From: an uncultured Acetatifactor sp. | GTDB taxonomy: Bacteria > Bacillota > Clostridia > Lachnospirales > Lachnospiraceae | Reading direction: 5' to 3' | Length of the DNA stretch: 64,000 nt | Assembly (NCBI GenBank): GCA_910578185.1 | Contig: CAJTPN010000016.1 | Location: forward strand, 8,379 to 72,378 | Shown: positions 44,663 to 52,132 of the stretch, piece by piece | Layout: each line of letters starts with the position of its first letter | How positions within the stretch are numbered: position 1 is the stretch's first letter | Made by a program: the position numbers and the translations under genes | The notes under the pieces: generated by a model | Seen by the model: the letters and a program-made list of their open reading frames with translations, nothing else | The model's database searches: none | What the model was told of the DNA's origin: nothing

Positions 44663-44845
44663 TCATCTAGTTTGTATTCCCTGTGCTCTTTTTAGCCCCA
44701 TAGCTATTTTGTTTTCGTTAATAAGAATATTTCTTTCCATTCTTTCATTCATTTCCTCGGTATGCTCCGTTAAACATTTGGTATCAAATTCACAATCTGT
44801 TCTAATTGAGGTAATTACCGACTTATTTACTTTCACATCCTTCAT
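44663..44845 (-). CDS. Small protein of unknown function at the end of the island
   Basis: 60 residues from ATG 44845 (GGGAG about 11 nt upstream). Charged and helical (TEEMNERMERNILINENK), no signal or membrane segment. No known family recognised. It lies 32 nt after the papain-like gene and 12 nt before a strong terminator, so it is likely a real last gene of the operon; coding status rests mainly on position. Confidence 0.5.
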   Translation of the reverse strand: MKDVKVNKSVITSIRTDCEFDTKCLTEHTEEMNERMERNILINENKIAMGLKRAQGIQTR

Positions 44846-44877
44846 AAAATACAGTCTCCCTTCCTGTTATTCCTGAT

Positions 44878-46665
44878 TTAAACGTGCTCAAACAGATCAT
44901 CTATTTTATCCCACTCCACATTTGCAAAGTTGCTAAACAAAGAAAATATCGGATTCAGATTTAAGTAAAACTTCTTTGTTTCCAACTTATTCTTAAAATC
45001 ATTATATGTCTCGTTGGGTAATCGGTACACTCCAAAATTTGCCACTTTTAATAATATAATACTGCTTTCTTTAGATCTGTTTGATGCGGTTGCATCTATG
45101 ACAACTTCCGCAAAAGCGTGTCCTAATTGATACAAGCCAAAAGTTGAAATCTCCGCGACCCAAACAGCCTTTGGCATAGCCACATTTGCATAAAACTTTT
45201 TATCCTCTAATGTTTCAACACTTTTAATACGATACCCTTTATACCTGGCACTATTTGCCAGATAATACCTGATAGTAATTGGATTTTCTAAGGAAACACG
45301 CATTGTTTCAACCATGTATTCGTATTGTTTACACACTTGATTGTCTCTTTGTTCTTCAGCAAATCTTTCGTATTTATCTCTTATATTTTCCACCGCCATC
45401 CTTATATTTTCATGTTGCTGTGCTATAAACGTGTCACAAATATTTATGGCGGAAGAGGCTTCCAGAAATACATGTCTGTCCAGAGGTACGACGAAAGCAC
45501 TTAATTTATAATCTCTATTTTGCGTAAAATGACCCATTTCTTCCTCAGAATAAGGAATTTGATTGTCATCCTGAACAATATATTTATCAAATAGCTCTGC
45601 TGTATCCATACATGGTAAATTCCCTAAACGAAATCTCTTACATTTATTCGCTGATTTTTTTGCCCGTCCATGGCCTATGACAAGAGTAGCATGCTTATTC
45701 ACTTCCTGATTTGGTGCTGTAATTGTCAATGTTGGAATGGCAGATTCCACATAATAATGAAACCAATCCCTAAACCCTGTTACATGCTGATCATCCCACA
45801 ATTTCTTTTCGGATATACTCTCTTCAGAAAAGGACTTATCATTACTACATCCAATTCTAATATTATCATAAACCAATTTATCTCTTTCTTCACCTTCCGC
45901 ACGATCCACATCTCCGGTACTAGCATATATCATTGGAGAAAAACCGAATTTTCCAAGCAAAAATGATATGTCATTACAATACAAACCGTGTGAAGGTAAT
46001 ACTCTTTCTGGTAGCCGTTCTTTTAATGTGGCCTGCAAATAGCTTGGCAATACCTCTGCGTATCGTGCAGAAAAAGCTGATGCATAATCACATAACTCGC
46101 ATACTGCTGTTTCTGCACATTTCATAACTACTCCATCTTGACTTAAAAACGGAAATGCCCTAGTGGTATATGTATTCCCTAATAAATGAAATTTATACTT
46201 TGCTGTTGCAAGGTATACATATGGATGTATTACTTTTCCATCTCCATTGACAGTAGTCATCTTATATGGATTTAATAATGTGCGCCCTAATGTATGATCC
46301 GTCGCGCTGGAATAAGAGGGCCGAACTACTATTGTTCCTAAAAAATCACAATTTAATTGTTCAGAATACTTACCATCATAAAATTCCATATATGAATGTT
46401 CATTATGAAATAAAAACAACCTTGTACAATGCCTTGGCCAGCTAAAATGAGACTTTGACCAATAATTATAATAGACATCTCTGTAAACTGCATCTATGTA
46501 ATATTTTTCTATCACCACCGTCAAGAGCATTTCCGGAAATCCATATCTGGTGCAAATATCTTTAAAATCTTTTTTGTCTAACCATAAATTATTTGACAAA
46601 AACTTTTCTAATGTTTCTTCCGTATCAAGAACTATCAGTTCCGTATTGTCGCTAATTTTTTCCAT
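44878..46665 (-). CDS. Papain-like cysteine-protease-fold protein of unknown function
   Basis: 595 residues. It carries what looks like a papain/C39-type active site: oxyanion Gln176 and catalytic Cys183 in PFLSQDGVVMKCAETAV, a His325 in a strand preceded by YYVESAIPTLTIT (NKHATLVIGHG), and Asp366/367 in KYIVQDDNQIPYS. The N-terminal 170 residues contain FLGTIVVRPS and TLGRTLLNP, and the C-terminal 200 contain PKAVWVAEIS. These match my memory of a widespread uncharacterised bacterial family; no function is known to me. No signal peptide or membrane segment. It is visibly more AT-rich than the flanking genes, which suggests transfer. It follows the upstream gene by 29 nt. Confidence 0.6.
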   Translation of the reverse strand: MEKISDNTELIVLDTEETLEKFLSNNLWLDKKDFKDICTRYGFPEMLLTVVIEKYYIDAVYRDVYYNYWSKSHFSWPRHCTRLFLFHNEHSYMEFYDGKYSEQLNCDFLGTIVVRPSYSSATDHTLGRTLLNPYKMTTVNGDGKVIHPYVYLATAKYKFHLLGNTYTTRAFPFLSQDGVVMKCAETAVCELCDYASAFSARYAEVLPSYLQATLKERLPERVLPSHGLYCNDISFLLGKFGFSPMIYASTGDVDRAEGEERDKLVYDNIRIGCSNDKSFSEESISEKKLWDDQHVTGFRDWFHYYVESAIPTLTITAPNQEVNKHATLVIGHGRAKKSANKCKRFRLGNLPCMDTAELFDKYIVQDDNQIPYSEEEMGHFTQNRDYKLSAFVVPLDRHVFLEASSAINICDTFIAQQHENIRMAVENIRDKYERFAEEQRDNQVCKQYEYMVETMRVSLENPITIRYYLANSARYKGYRIKSVETLEDKKFYANVAMPKAVWVAEISTFGLYQLGHAFAEVVIDATASNRSKESSIILLKVANFGVYRLPNETYNDFKNKLETKKFYLNLNPIFSLFSNFANVEWDKIDDLFEHV

Positions 46666-46694
46666 AATGTATCATCCTTTCCCGATCCTTAAGC

Positions 46695-47324
46695 TTAATA
46701 TGAAAATCTAACTCGCTCTATCAGCTTAACTTGACCTTCAGAAAGACCTATACACTTAATTTTACAGAGACAATCTATCTCTTTACAAAATTCATTTGAG
46801 TCCATCTCCTTATAGCCATGTTTTGACAAAATCTCATTTGCTTCTCTCATGCATTGCTGCTCTGCTGCAGCATAAGCCTTATATTCATTATGCTGTTGCA
46901 AAGCAAGGATAATGGCAGTACTGTTTTCAGATATCTTATACTCTATAAGATTTGAAAATGACAATAACCATGTAATAATTCCTGCAACCAAAAGCAGTGG
47001 ATTACGTGAATCAATTACTGACTTCAATCCAATCGCACCAGCAACCGTTCCCATGAGCTCTCTCCAGTCTGAACAGGTATTTACAATTATATTTCCTGCT
47101 TTATAGCTGACCATACCCAACCCATCTCTTCTTAATTGCGAAGACTTCATTAACACTTCTGCAGGTGTGTCTGTATATTCAGGTGCTTCTATTTGGATTA
47201 TATCCTGCACTTCCAATAACTGCACAAGTTTTTCTGCCTCATTATTTTCAATTAGTAAACAAGACGCAAGTCTTTCAACCGCTTCCGCCTTAAATCTTAA
47301 CAAAGCCTCAATATCCTTCTTCAT
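46695..47324 (-). CDS. First gene of the island, single hydrophobic segment, unknown function
   Basis: 209 residues from ATG 47324 (AGGGGAA upstream). The N-terminal half is helical and charged (LLRFKAEAVERLASCLL). The middle has one strongly hydrophobic stretch, PLLLVAGIITWLLSFSNLI, that could cross or dip into the membrane. The C-terminal third is helical (EANEILSKHGYKEMDSNEF) with several Cys. No family recognised. AT-rich like the next two genes. It may be the partner or regulator of the papain-like protein (inference from position only). Confidence 0.55.
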   Translation of the reverse strand: MKKDIEALLRFKAEAVERLASCLLIENNEAEKLVQLLEVQDIIQIEAPEYTDTPAEVLMKSSQLRRDGLGMVSYKAGNIIVNTCSDWRELMGTVAGAIGLKSVIDSRNPLLLVAGIITWLLSFSNLIEYKISENSTAIILALQQHNEYKAYAAAEQQCMREANEILSKHGYKEMDSNEFCKEIDCLCKIKCIGLSEGQVKLIERVRFSY

Positions 47325-47401
47325 TAGAATTCCCCTAACGCAAAAACTCTCTTTTCCCTTTTTATTTATTTTCAATTCGCTTGTAATATAAGAATGAAAT
47401 C

Positions 47402-47430
47402 ATTATATCATGAAATTATACACATGAAAA
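47402..47430 (-). promoter_or_regulatory. Candidate promoter of the papain-like island
   Basis: Minus strand TTTTCA (47425-47430) and TATAAT (47402-47407), 17-nt spacing. A second TATAAT with TG in front lies at 47415-47420. Either could start the island transcript. Confidence 0.45.
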
Positions 47431-47496
47431 TAAAAATTTAAAAACTTTAGGAAAGTACAAATTATGTCAATTACATAAGCCCCCTTCATTTAACCT

Positions 47497-47528
47497 GAAA
47501 AAAGGGAGATGCCGAAGCATCTCCCTTT
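47497..47528 (-). terminator. Terminator of the first flagellin gene
   Basis: A perfect 12-bp stem (AAAGGGAGATGC with GCATCTCCCTTT), TTCG tetraloop on the minus strand, then T6. It lies 36 nt after the flagellin stop. Confidence 0.93.
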
Positions 47529-47563
47529 CCCGTTTTCATTATGGTTATCTCACCGCTATGCTA

Positions 47564-48838
47564 TTAGCCTAACAGAGACAGAACGCCCTGATTGCTCTGG
47601 TTGGACTGAGCCAGCATTGCCTGACCAGCCTGTGCCAGAATATTGTTGTTGGAGTAGGTAACCATCTGCGTAGCCATATCCGTATCACGGATAGCGGATT
47701 CTGCGCTGGTGGTATTCTCAACAATGTTATCCAAGTTGTTGATCGTGTGCTCCAATCTGTTCTGAACAGCACCAAGGGTAGCTCTCTGGCTGGAAACCTT
47801 AGCCAATGCATCTGCAACTGTATCAATTGCACGTGTAGCCTTTGTTCCATCTTCGCCGCTTACATCCAGACCGTTAACACCAAGTCCTCTTGCGCTCATC
47901 TGATTGATGTTCAGAGTGATCTTGTTGTCATCAGAGGAGTCAGCGCCTACATGCAGGCTCAGGTCAATCGCATCATTCAAGTCTGCGAAAGTCTCAACCT
48001 TCAGGTTGGTGCAGCCGCTCTTATCTACATAAGTAGAAATGGTCTTGATATCATCGCCGTATGCATGCTTGATTGCTGCGGTCATGTCGTCGATATTGGA
48101 GAATGCCTTGCAGGTACCACTCTTGTTCATCTCGCTCACAACTTCGCTCACGTTCATCTTAGTAACAGTTGAAGAAACGCCGCTTGCTCTGGATGTGCTG
48201 GAAACGAATACATAAGTTGTTCCGCCTACGGTAATCTGCTTTCCTGTCCAAGTCGTGCTTGCGCTTGCAGCAGAAGTCTGATTGGACTTGTTAACCAGCT
48301 TAACGCCAGCGATGGTACCGGAAGAAGTTACGTTCAATGCACCACCTGTAGTAGCTGTAAATACACCTGTCAGGTTGGTCTTAGCCGTGCTGTAGGTCAG
48401 GTATCCAACGGAACCTGCATTGTTACCTTTCAGCAGATAGGTCTCATTGAACTTGGTTGTGGTGGATACACGATCAATTTCGGTAACCAGCTGATCAATT
48501 TCGCTCTGGATAGCGTTTCTGTCGCTCTCGGACATAGGACCGTTAGCAGACTTAACTGCCAGCTCGTTCATTCTCTGCAGCATGTCATGAACTTCTGTCA
48601 AAGCACCTTCTGCTGTCTGCACTGCACTGATACCGTCCTGTGCGTTAGCGGATGCCTGTGTAAGTCCTCTGATCTGCTTTCTCATCTTCTCGGAAATTGC
48701 CAGACCTGCAGCGTCATCTGCTGCACGGTTGATCTTGTAACCAGATGACAATTTCTCAGTAGCCTTAGCCTGAGATGCAGTGGTAAGGCCTAACATTCTG
48801 TTAGAGTTCATAGCTGTAAGATTGTGTTGTACTACCAT
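47564..48838 (-). CDS. fliC: Flagellin 1
   Basis: 424 residues. The conserved D0/D1 ends are present: MVVQHNLTAMNSNRMLGLTT and LSSGYKINRAADDAAGLAIS at the N-terminus, and ESAIRDTDMATQMVTYSNNN and ILAQAGQAMLAQSNQ at the C-terminus. The variable centre of about 170 residues is Ser/Thr-rich, a possible O-glycosylation surface. It forms the flagellar filament and is secreted by the flagellar type III system. A SigD promoter, a CsrA-type hairpin and AAGGAGG precede it. It is a paralogue of the gene at 49289. Confidence 0.97.
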   Translation of the reverse strand: MVVQHNLTAMNSNRMLGLTTASQAKATEKLSSGYKINRAADDAAGLAISEKMRKQIRGLTQASANAQDGISAVQTAEGALTEVHDMLQRMNELAVKSANGPMSESDRNAIQSEIDQLVTEIDRVSTTTKFNETYLLKGNNAGSVGYLTYSTAKTNLTGVFTATTGGALNVTSSGTIAGVKLVNKSNQTSAASASTTWTGKQITVGGTTYVFVSSTSRASGVSSTVTKMNVSEVVSEMNKSGTCKAFSNIDDMTAAIKHAYGDDIKTISTYVDKSGCTNLKVETFADLNDAIDLSLHVGADSSDDNKITLNINQMSARGLGVNGLDVSGEDGTKATRAIDTVADALAKVSSQRATLGAVQNRLEHTINNLDNIVENTTSAESAIRDTDMATQMVTYSNNNILAQAGQAMLAQSNQSNQGVLSLLG

Positions 48839-48861
48839 AATTATTCCTCCTTGAATTTGAT

Positions 48862-48877
48862 GCCGCTTCCTTGCGGC
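48862..48877 (-). promoter_or_regulatory. CsrA-type hairpin in the flagellin 1 leader
   Basis: Minus strand GCCGCAAGGAAGCGGC: a 5-bp stem GCCGC/GCGGC shows AAGGAA in the loop, the classic CsrA recognition pattern (AnGGA in a loop). A second AAGGA lies in the ribosome site at 48846-48852. This resembles the two-site CsrA control of B. subtilis hag. csrA and fliW are in this window. Confidence 0.68.
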
Positions 48878-49019
48878 TATTTCCGTCTGCCGTCCATGCG
48901 ACCCGCACGTTCACATTCGGAGCAGACTGTAACGGGCGCCTCCCGCGATCGTGCGGATCGCTTCGGGCTTCCAAAGATAAGCCTGAACAAAAAGCTGTTC
49001 TCTGCTTTACTTATAATGT

Positions 49020-49046
49020 ATATCGGAGTGATTTGGAATTACTTTA
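49020..49046 (-). promoter_or_regulatory. SigD (sigma-28) promoter of flagellin 1
   Basis: Minus strand TAAA (49043-49046), 15 nt, TCCGATAT (49020-49027); the consensus is TAAA-N15-GCCGATAT. It gives a leader of about 175 nt before the start codon. The rest of the 450-nt gap 48839-49288 holds the leader hairpin, this promoter, the terminator of flagellin 2 and nothing else I can identify. Confidence 0.88.
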
Positions 49047-49225
49047 GCTTTTTTTTTACTTTTATATAAATTTATATCATTTTTTTCTCCGATCCACAAG
49101 GAAACACTTCAGTCAGCCCATGACTTCAAGATTTGAGAAAAAGGCCCTTTCCGCATAGAACAAGGGGAAACTGCAAAAAGAATAAAGTTCCAAGTAGTTC
49201 CCTATAGAAGCGTCAAAAGAATAAA

Positions 49226-49273
49226 ATAAAAATGCCATCCTCACAAAGAAACTCTGTGAAGATGACATTGATA
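49226..49273 (-). terminator. Terminator of the second flagellin gene
   Basis: An imperfect stem of about 16-18 bp (AATG-CATC-TCACA paired with TGTGA-GATG-CATT, with a few mismatches) followed by TTTTTATTTT on the minus strand, 16 nt after the stop codon. Confidence 0.72.
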
Positions 49274-49288
49274 TATTTATAAAAATGC

Positions 49289-50578
49289 TTACTGAAGCAG
49301 TGACAATACTCCTGATGTGGCCTGGTTTGCCTGTGCCAGCATGGACTGACCTGCCTGTGCCAGAATATTGTTGTTGGAGTATTTAACCATCTCCGTTGCC
49401 ATATCCGTATCACGAATAGCAGACTCAGCACTGGTAGTGTTCTCCACAATATTCTCCAGGTTGGCAATGGTATGCTCCAGACGATTCTGGATTGCACCCA
49501 GTGAGGAACGCTGGGAAGATACCATCTGCAGCGCCACTGCTACCGTATCTATTGCCCTTGTGGCTGCCTTGCCCGTTTCACCGCTTACATCCAACCCATT
49601 CAGTCCAAGAGTTCTTGCACTCAAGTTCTGCAAATTCATGTATATCTTATTGTCATTAGCAGAATCCGCACCTACATGCAAGCTCAGGTCAATAGCATCA
49701 TTTACATCCGCAAATGTCTCTATTTTCAATTCTACCTTTTTATCTGAATTGACAAAAGTGCTGACTGCCTTGATGTCTTCTCCATAGGCAGCTTTCAAAG
49801 CAGATGTCAGCTCATTAATGCTGCTAAATGCTTTCACTGTACCGGAATTCTTATTAATTTCCTTGACAACTTCACTGACATTCAGCTTCGTCACTGTACT
49901 GCTGTCACTGACACGTTTTGCAGTAGTTCCCTCTACCAACAAGTATGAAACCGTACCAACGGGTCCAAACGCTTTACAGGTATACTCGGTACTCATCGCA
50001 GACGTGCCGTTCAATCCGATAGTAGCAGGTGAAGGTATTGCAGAATTCAGCTTTACACTCAAGGTTCCCGTCTCTTTATTAATGTTCACAGGATTACCAA
50101 AGTCAGGGGTCAATCCTTTTGCAGCCATGCTGTAAGTCATCTTGCCGGGTTCACCTGCATTGGCGCCTCTGAGCAGATATGTCTCATTAAACTTGGATGT
50201 GGTGGATACACGATCAATCTCGCACACCAGCTGATCGATCTCTATCTGGATAGCATCCCTGTCAGATTCGGAAAGTGTTCCGTTTGCAGACTTCACTGTC
50301 AGCTCCGTCATTCTCTGCAGCATATCATGCACTTCATGCAGCGCACCATCTGCGGTCTGTACTGCACTGACGCCGTCCTGCGCATTTAAAGACGCCTGAC
50401 TCAAACCTCTGATCTGCTTTCTCATCTTCTCGCTGATTGCAAGTCCTGCCGCATCATCTGCCGCACGATTAATCTTATATCCAGAAGATAATTTCTCTGT
50501 AGACTTAGCCTGGGATGCCGTTGTCAAACCCAACATTCTGTTGGAATTCATAGCGGTGAGATTGTGTTTTACTATCAT
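49289..50578 (-). CDS. Flagellin 2
   Basis: 429 residues, nearly identical to flagellin 1 in the terminal D0/D1 regions (MIVKHNLTAMNSNRMLGLTT; LSSGYKINRAADDAAGLAIS; ESAIRDTDMATEMVKYSNNN) but divergent in the central domain. It has its own SigD promoter, CsrA-type hairpin and AAGGAGG site with the same arrangement as flagellin 1, so the two are a duplicated pair with conserved control. Both could be part of one filament. Confidence 0.97.
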   Translation of the reverse strand: MIVKHNLTAMNSNRMLGLTTASQAKSTEKLSSGYKINRAADDAAGLAISEKMRKQIRGLSQASLNAQDGVSAVQTADGALHEVHDMLQRMTELTVKSANGTLSESDRDAIQIEIDQLVCEIDRVSTTSKFNETYLLRGANAGEPGKMTYSMAAKGLTPDFGNPVNINKETGTLSVKLNSAIPSPATIGLNGTSAMSTEYTCKAFGPVGTVSYLLVEGTTAKRVSDSSTVTKLNVSEVVKEINKNSGTVKAFSSINELTSALKAAYGEDIKAVSTFVNSDKKVELKIETFADVNDAIDLSLHVGADSANDNKIYMNLQNLSARTLGLNGLDVSGETGKAATRAIDTVAVALQMVSSQRSSLGAIQNRLEHTIANLENIVENTTSAESAIRDTDMATEMVKYSNNNILAQAGQSMLAQANQATSGVLSLLQ

Positions 50579-50602
50579 AACTGTGTTCCTCCTTGAATAA
50601 AA

Positions 50603-50618
50603 GCCGCTTCCTTGCAGC
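50603..50618 (-). promoter_or_regulatory. CsrA-type hairpin in the flagellin 2 leader
   Basis: Minus strand GCTGCAAGGAAGCGGC. The same AAGGAA loop as in flagellin 1, but the stem has GCTGC instead of GCCGC; a U-G pair keeps the stem intact. A second AAGGA is in the ribosome site at 50588-50594. Confidence 0.68.
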
Positions 50619-50678
50619 TGTCGCCTCTTGCTTTTTATTTTCCGATTTCGTGAACTTCCTGTTCACCCGTTACATAAT

Positions 50679-50705
50679 ATATCGGACGCATTTTTTAATA
50701 CTTTA
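50679..50705 (-). promoter_or_regulatory. SigD (sigma-28) promoter of flagellin 2
   Basis: Minus strand TAAA (50702-50705), 15 nt, TCCGATAT (50679-50686). Same spacing and same -10 as flagellin 1. Confidence 0.88.
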
Positions 50706-50761
50706 GATTCCCGAGAAAAAAAATTACCGCCTTTTGAAAAAATTGTTCTGTATACTTAAAA

Positions 50762-50923
50762 TTATGGTGTTATTACCGGCTTTCCTTCTTTATCAAGTAA
50801 CGGAGTTAAACCACCTGCATTTCCACTTCTGCGAAACACATAATTTACACCTGTCTCTATGTCAACCCAAATTTCAACCACTTCAAATGTCCCCTGACCA
50901 TAAACTTTTTTAAAACGCTCCAT
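50762..50923 (-). CDS. DUF6440-like small protein
   Basis: 53 residues read directly: MERFKKVYGQGTFEVVEIWV, then DIETGVNYVFRRSGNAGG, then LTPLLDKEGKPVITP. This matches the DUF6440 pattern (VNYxF...GGLTPLLDxxGKPV). GGAGGAAAATTC precedes the ATG at 50923. It lies between the terminator of the late flagellar operon and the SigD promoter of flagellin 2 on the same strand. Function unknown; no flagellar link is known to me. Confidence 0.82.
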   Translation of the reverse strand: MERFKKVYGQGTFEVVEIWVDIETGVNYVFRRSGNAGGLTPLLDKEGKPVITP

Positions 50924-51002
50924 GAATTTTCCTCCTATTGATTACAATTCACTTTTTACAATTATCAATATACTCACCGGAAACACTTTTCCCAGAAGGG
51001 AG

Positions 51003-51041
51003 AAAAAACAAAAGATTCCGCAGCTGCTGCGGAATCTTTTG
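51003..51041 (-). terminator. Terminator of the flgM-to-fliT operon
   Basis: A 16-bp perfect stem (CAAAAGATTCCGCAGC with GCTGCGGAATCTTTTG) around one unpaired base, followed by TTTTTT on the minus strand. It ends the long late flagellar operon. Confidence 0.92.
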
Positions 51042-51170
51042 AAACTCTCACATTCTTTTCCTCCTGTGACAGCTCCCTATACAGCCGTCCACCATGAATC
51101 AGGCATCACACACAGATACGCCCTGTATGCTTTTCCATGCGCTTCGTCCACCCAATTCACTGCCACGGCG

Positions 51171-51647
51171 TTATTTTTTGTCATCCATAAACTGCGGCAT
51201 AACTACGGAAGACTTGCTCATGGTCTTATAATAATTGATTGCCGCTTTGGAAGCTTTCCGCCCCATGCGAATACCTTCCCGCTCTTTCCGGAAGAAATCG
51301 TCAATCAGTTTTTTATTGCGCGCCTCCTGGGCCTGGATGGTCACGCTGGCGTCGGTCACTTCCGTAATCAAATCCTGCAGTACTTTTATCTGCGGCGCAT
51401 ACTGCTCTCTCCTGCCCTTTAGTTCCTCCGACACCTTTTCGTACAAACTCTCAAAACCGTTGTCCAGAGCTGACAGCTTTTCGATCAGTTGGCCTTTCTT
51501 CTCCACAGACTCGTCAAACTGTTCCAATTCCACGTTGCCGTTTTGAAACAGCTCCTGCTGTTGCAGATTATATGCCTGTATCTCAGCCAACACCTGTAAT
51601 TTTCTCTTCAGACTTTCCTCCAAAAGCGTCAGGTAATTCTCCGTCAT
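51171..51647 (-). CDS. FlgN/FliT-like flagellar coiled-coil chaperone
   Basis: 158 residues from ATG 51647 (GGAGG 9 nt upstream). Almost entirely helical/coiled coil (TENYLTLLEESLKRKLQVLA; LIEKLSALDNGFESLYEKVS), with a basic C-terminal tail. It follows fliS by 42 nt and ends the operon, the place where FliT or a FlgN-family export chaperone is expected. The sequence alone does not decide between them. Confidence 0.65.
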   Translation of the reverse strand: MTENYLTLLEESLKRKLQVLAEIQAYNLQQQELFQNGNVELEQFDESVEKKGQLIEKLSALDNGFESLYEKVSEELKGRREQYAPQIKVLQDLITEVTDASVTIQAQEARNKKLIDDFFRKEREGIRMGRKASKAAINYYKTMSKSSVVMPQFMDDKK

Positions 51648-51689
51648 GCGTAATAACCTCCATGCCACCGTTCTGCGGCAGCCAAAACC

Positions 51690-52064
51690 CTACTCCCTGC
51701 TCTTCTTCATGACTTCCTTCCAGGTATCCCGCATGGAACGCAGATGGGTATTCACTTCCTCCAGGATCTCCTTATCCTTATGCATATTTGCCTCAATCAG
51801 CCTCTGTCCCAGATAGGAATAGACACGCTCAAAATCCTCTGCCACCGGATAACTCATATCCAGAGTTTGACGGAAATAATCAATAATGCGCTCCGTCTTC
51901 TGAATATTGGCATGTGCCTTTTCAACATCCTTACGCTCCACCGCCACAATAGCAATATTGCAGAATTTGATAGCTCCTTCATAGAGCATCAATGTAAGCT
52001 CTGCAGGAGATGCCGTCAAAATTTTACTGTTGTTATACTGCCCATATGCGTTAGGTAATGCCAT
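51690..52064 (-). CDS. fliS: Flagellin export chaperone FliS
   Basis: 124 residues with the FliS marks NAYGQYNNSKILTASPAELT, LMLYEGAIKFCNIA and DWRQ-like LDMSYPVAEDFERVYSYL. It binds the flagellin C-terminus before export. It lies 68 nt after fliD. Confidence 0.95.
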   Translation of the reverse strand: MALPNAYGQYNNSKILTASPAELTLMLYEGAIKFCNIAIVAVERKDVEKAHANIQKTERIIDYFRQTLDMSYPVAEDFERVYSYLGQRLIEANMHKDKEILEEVNTHLRSMRDTWKEVMKKSRE

Positions 52065-52132
52065 AAAAATCTATCCTGCCTTTCACTTTTCGCCCGACTG
52101 GGTGAAGTGTAAGAACGGCTTCCATACAATCG

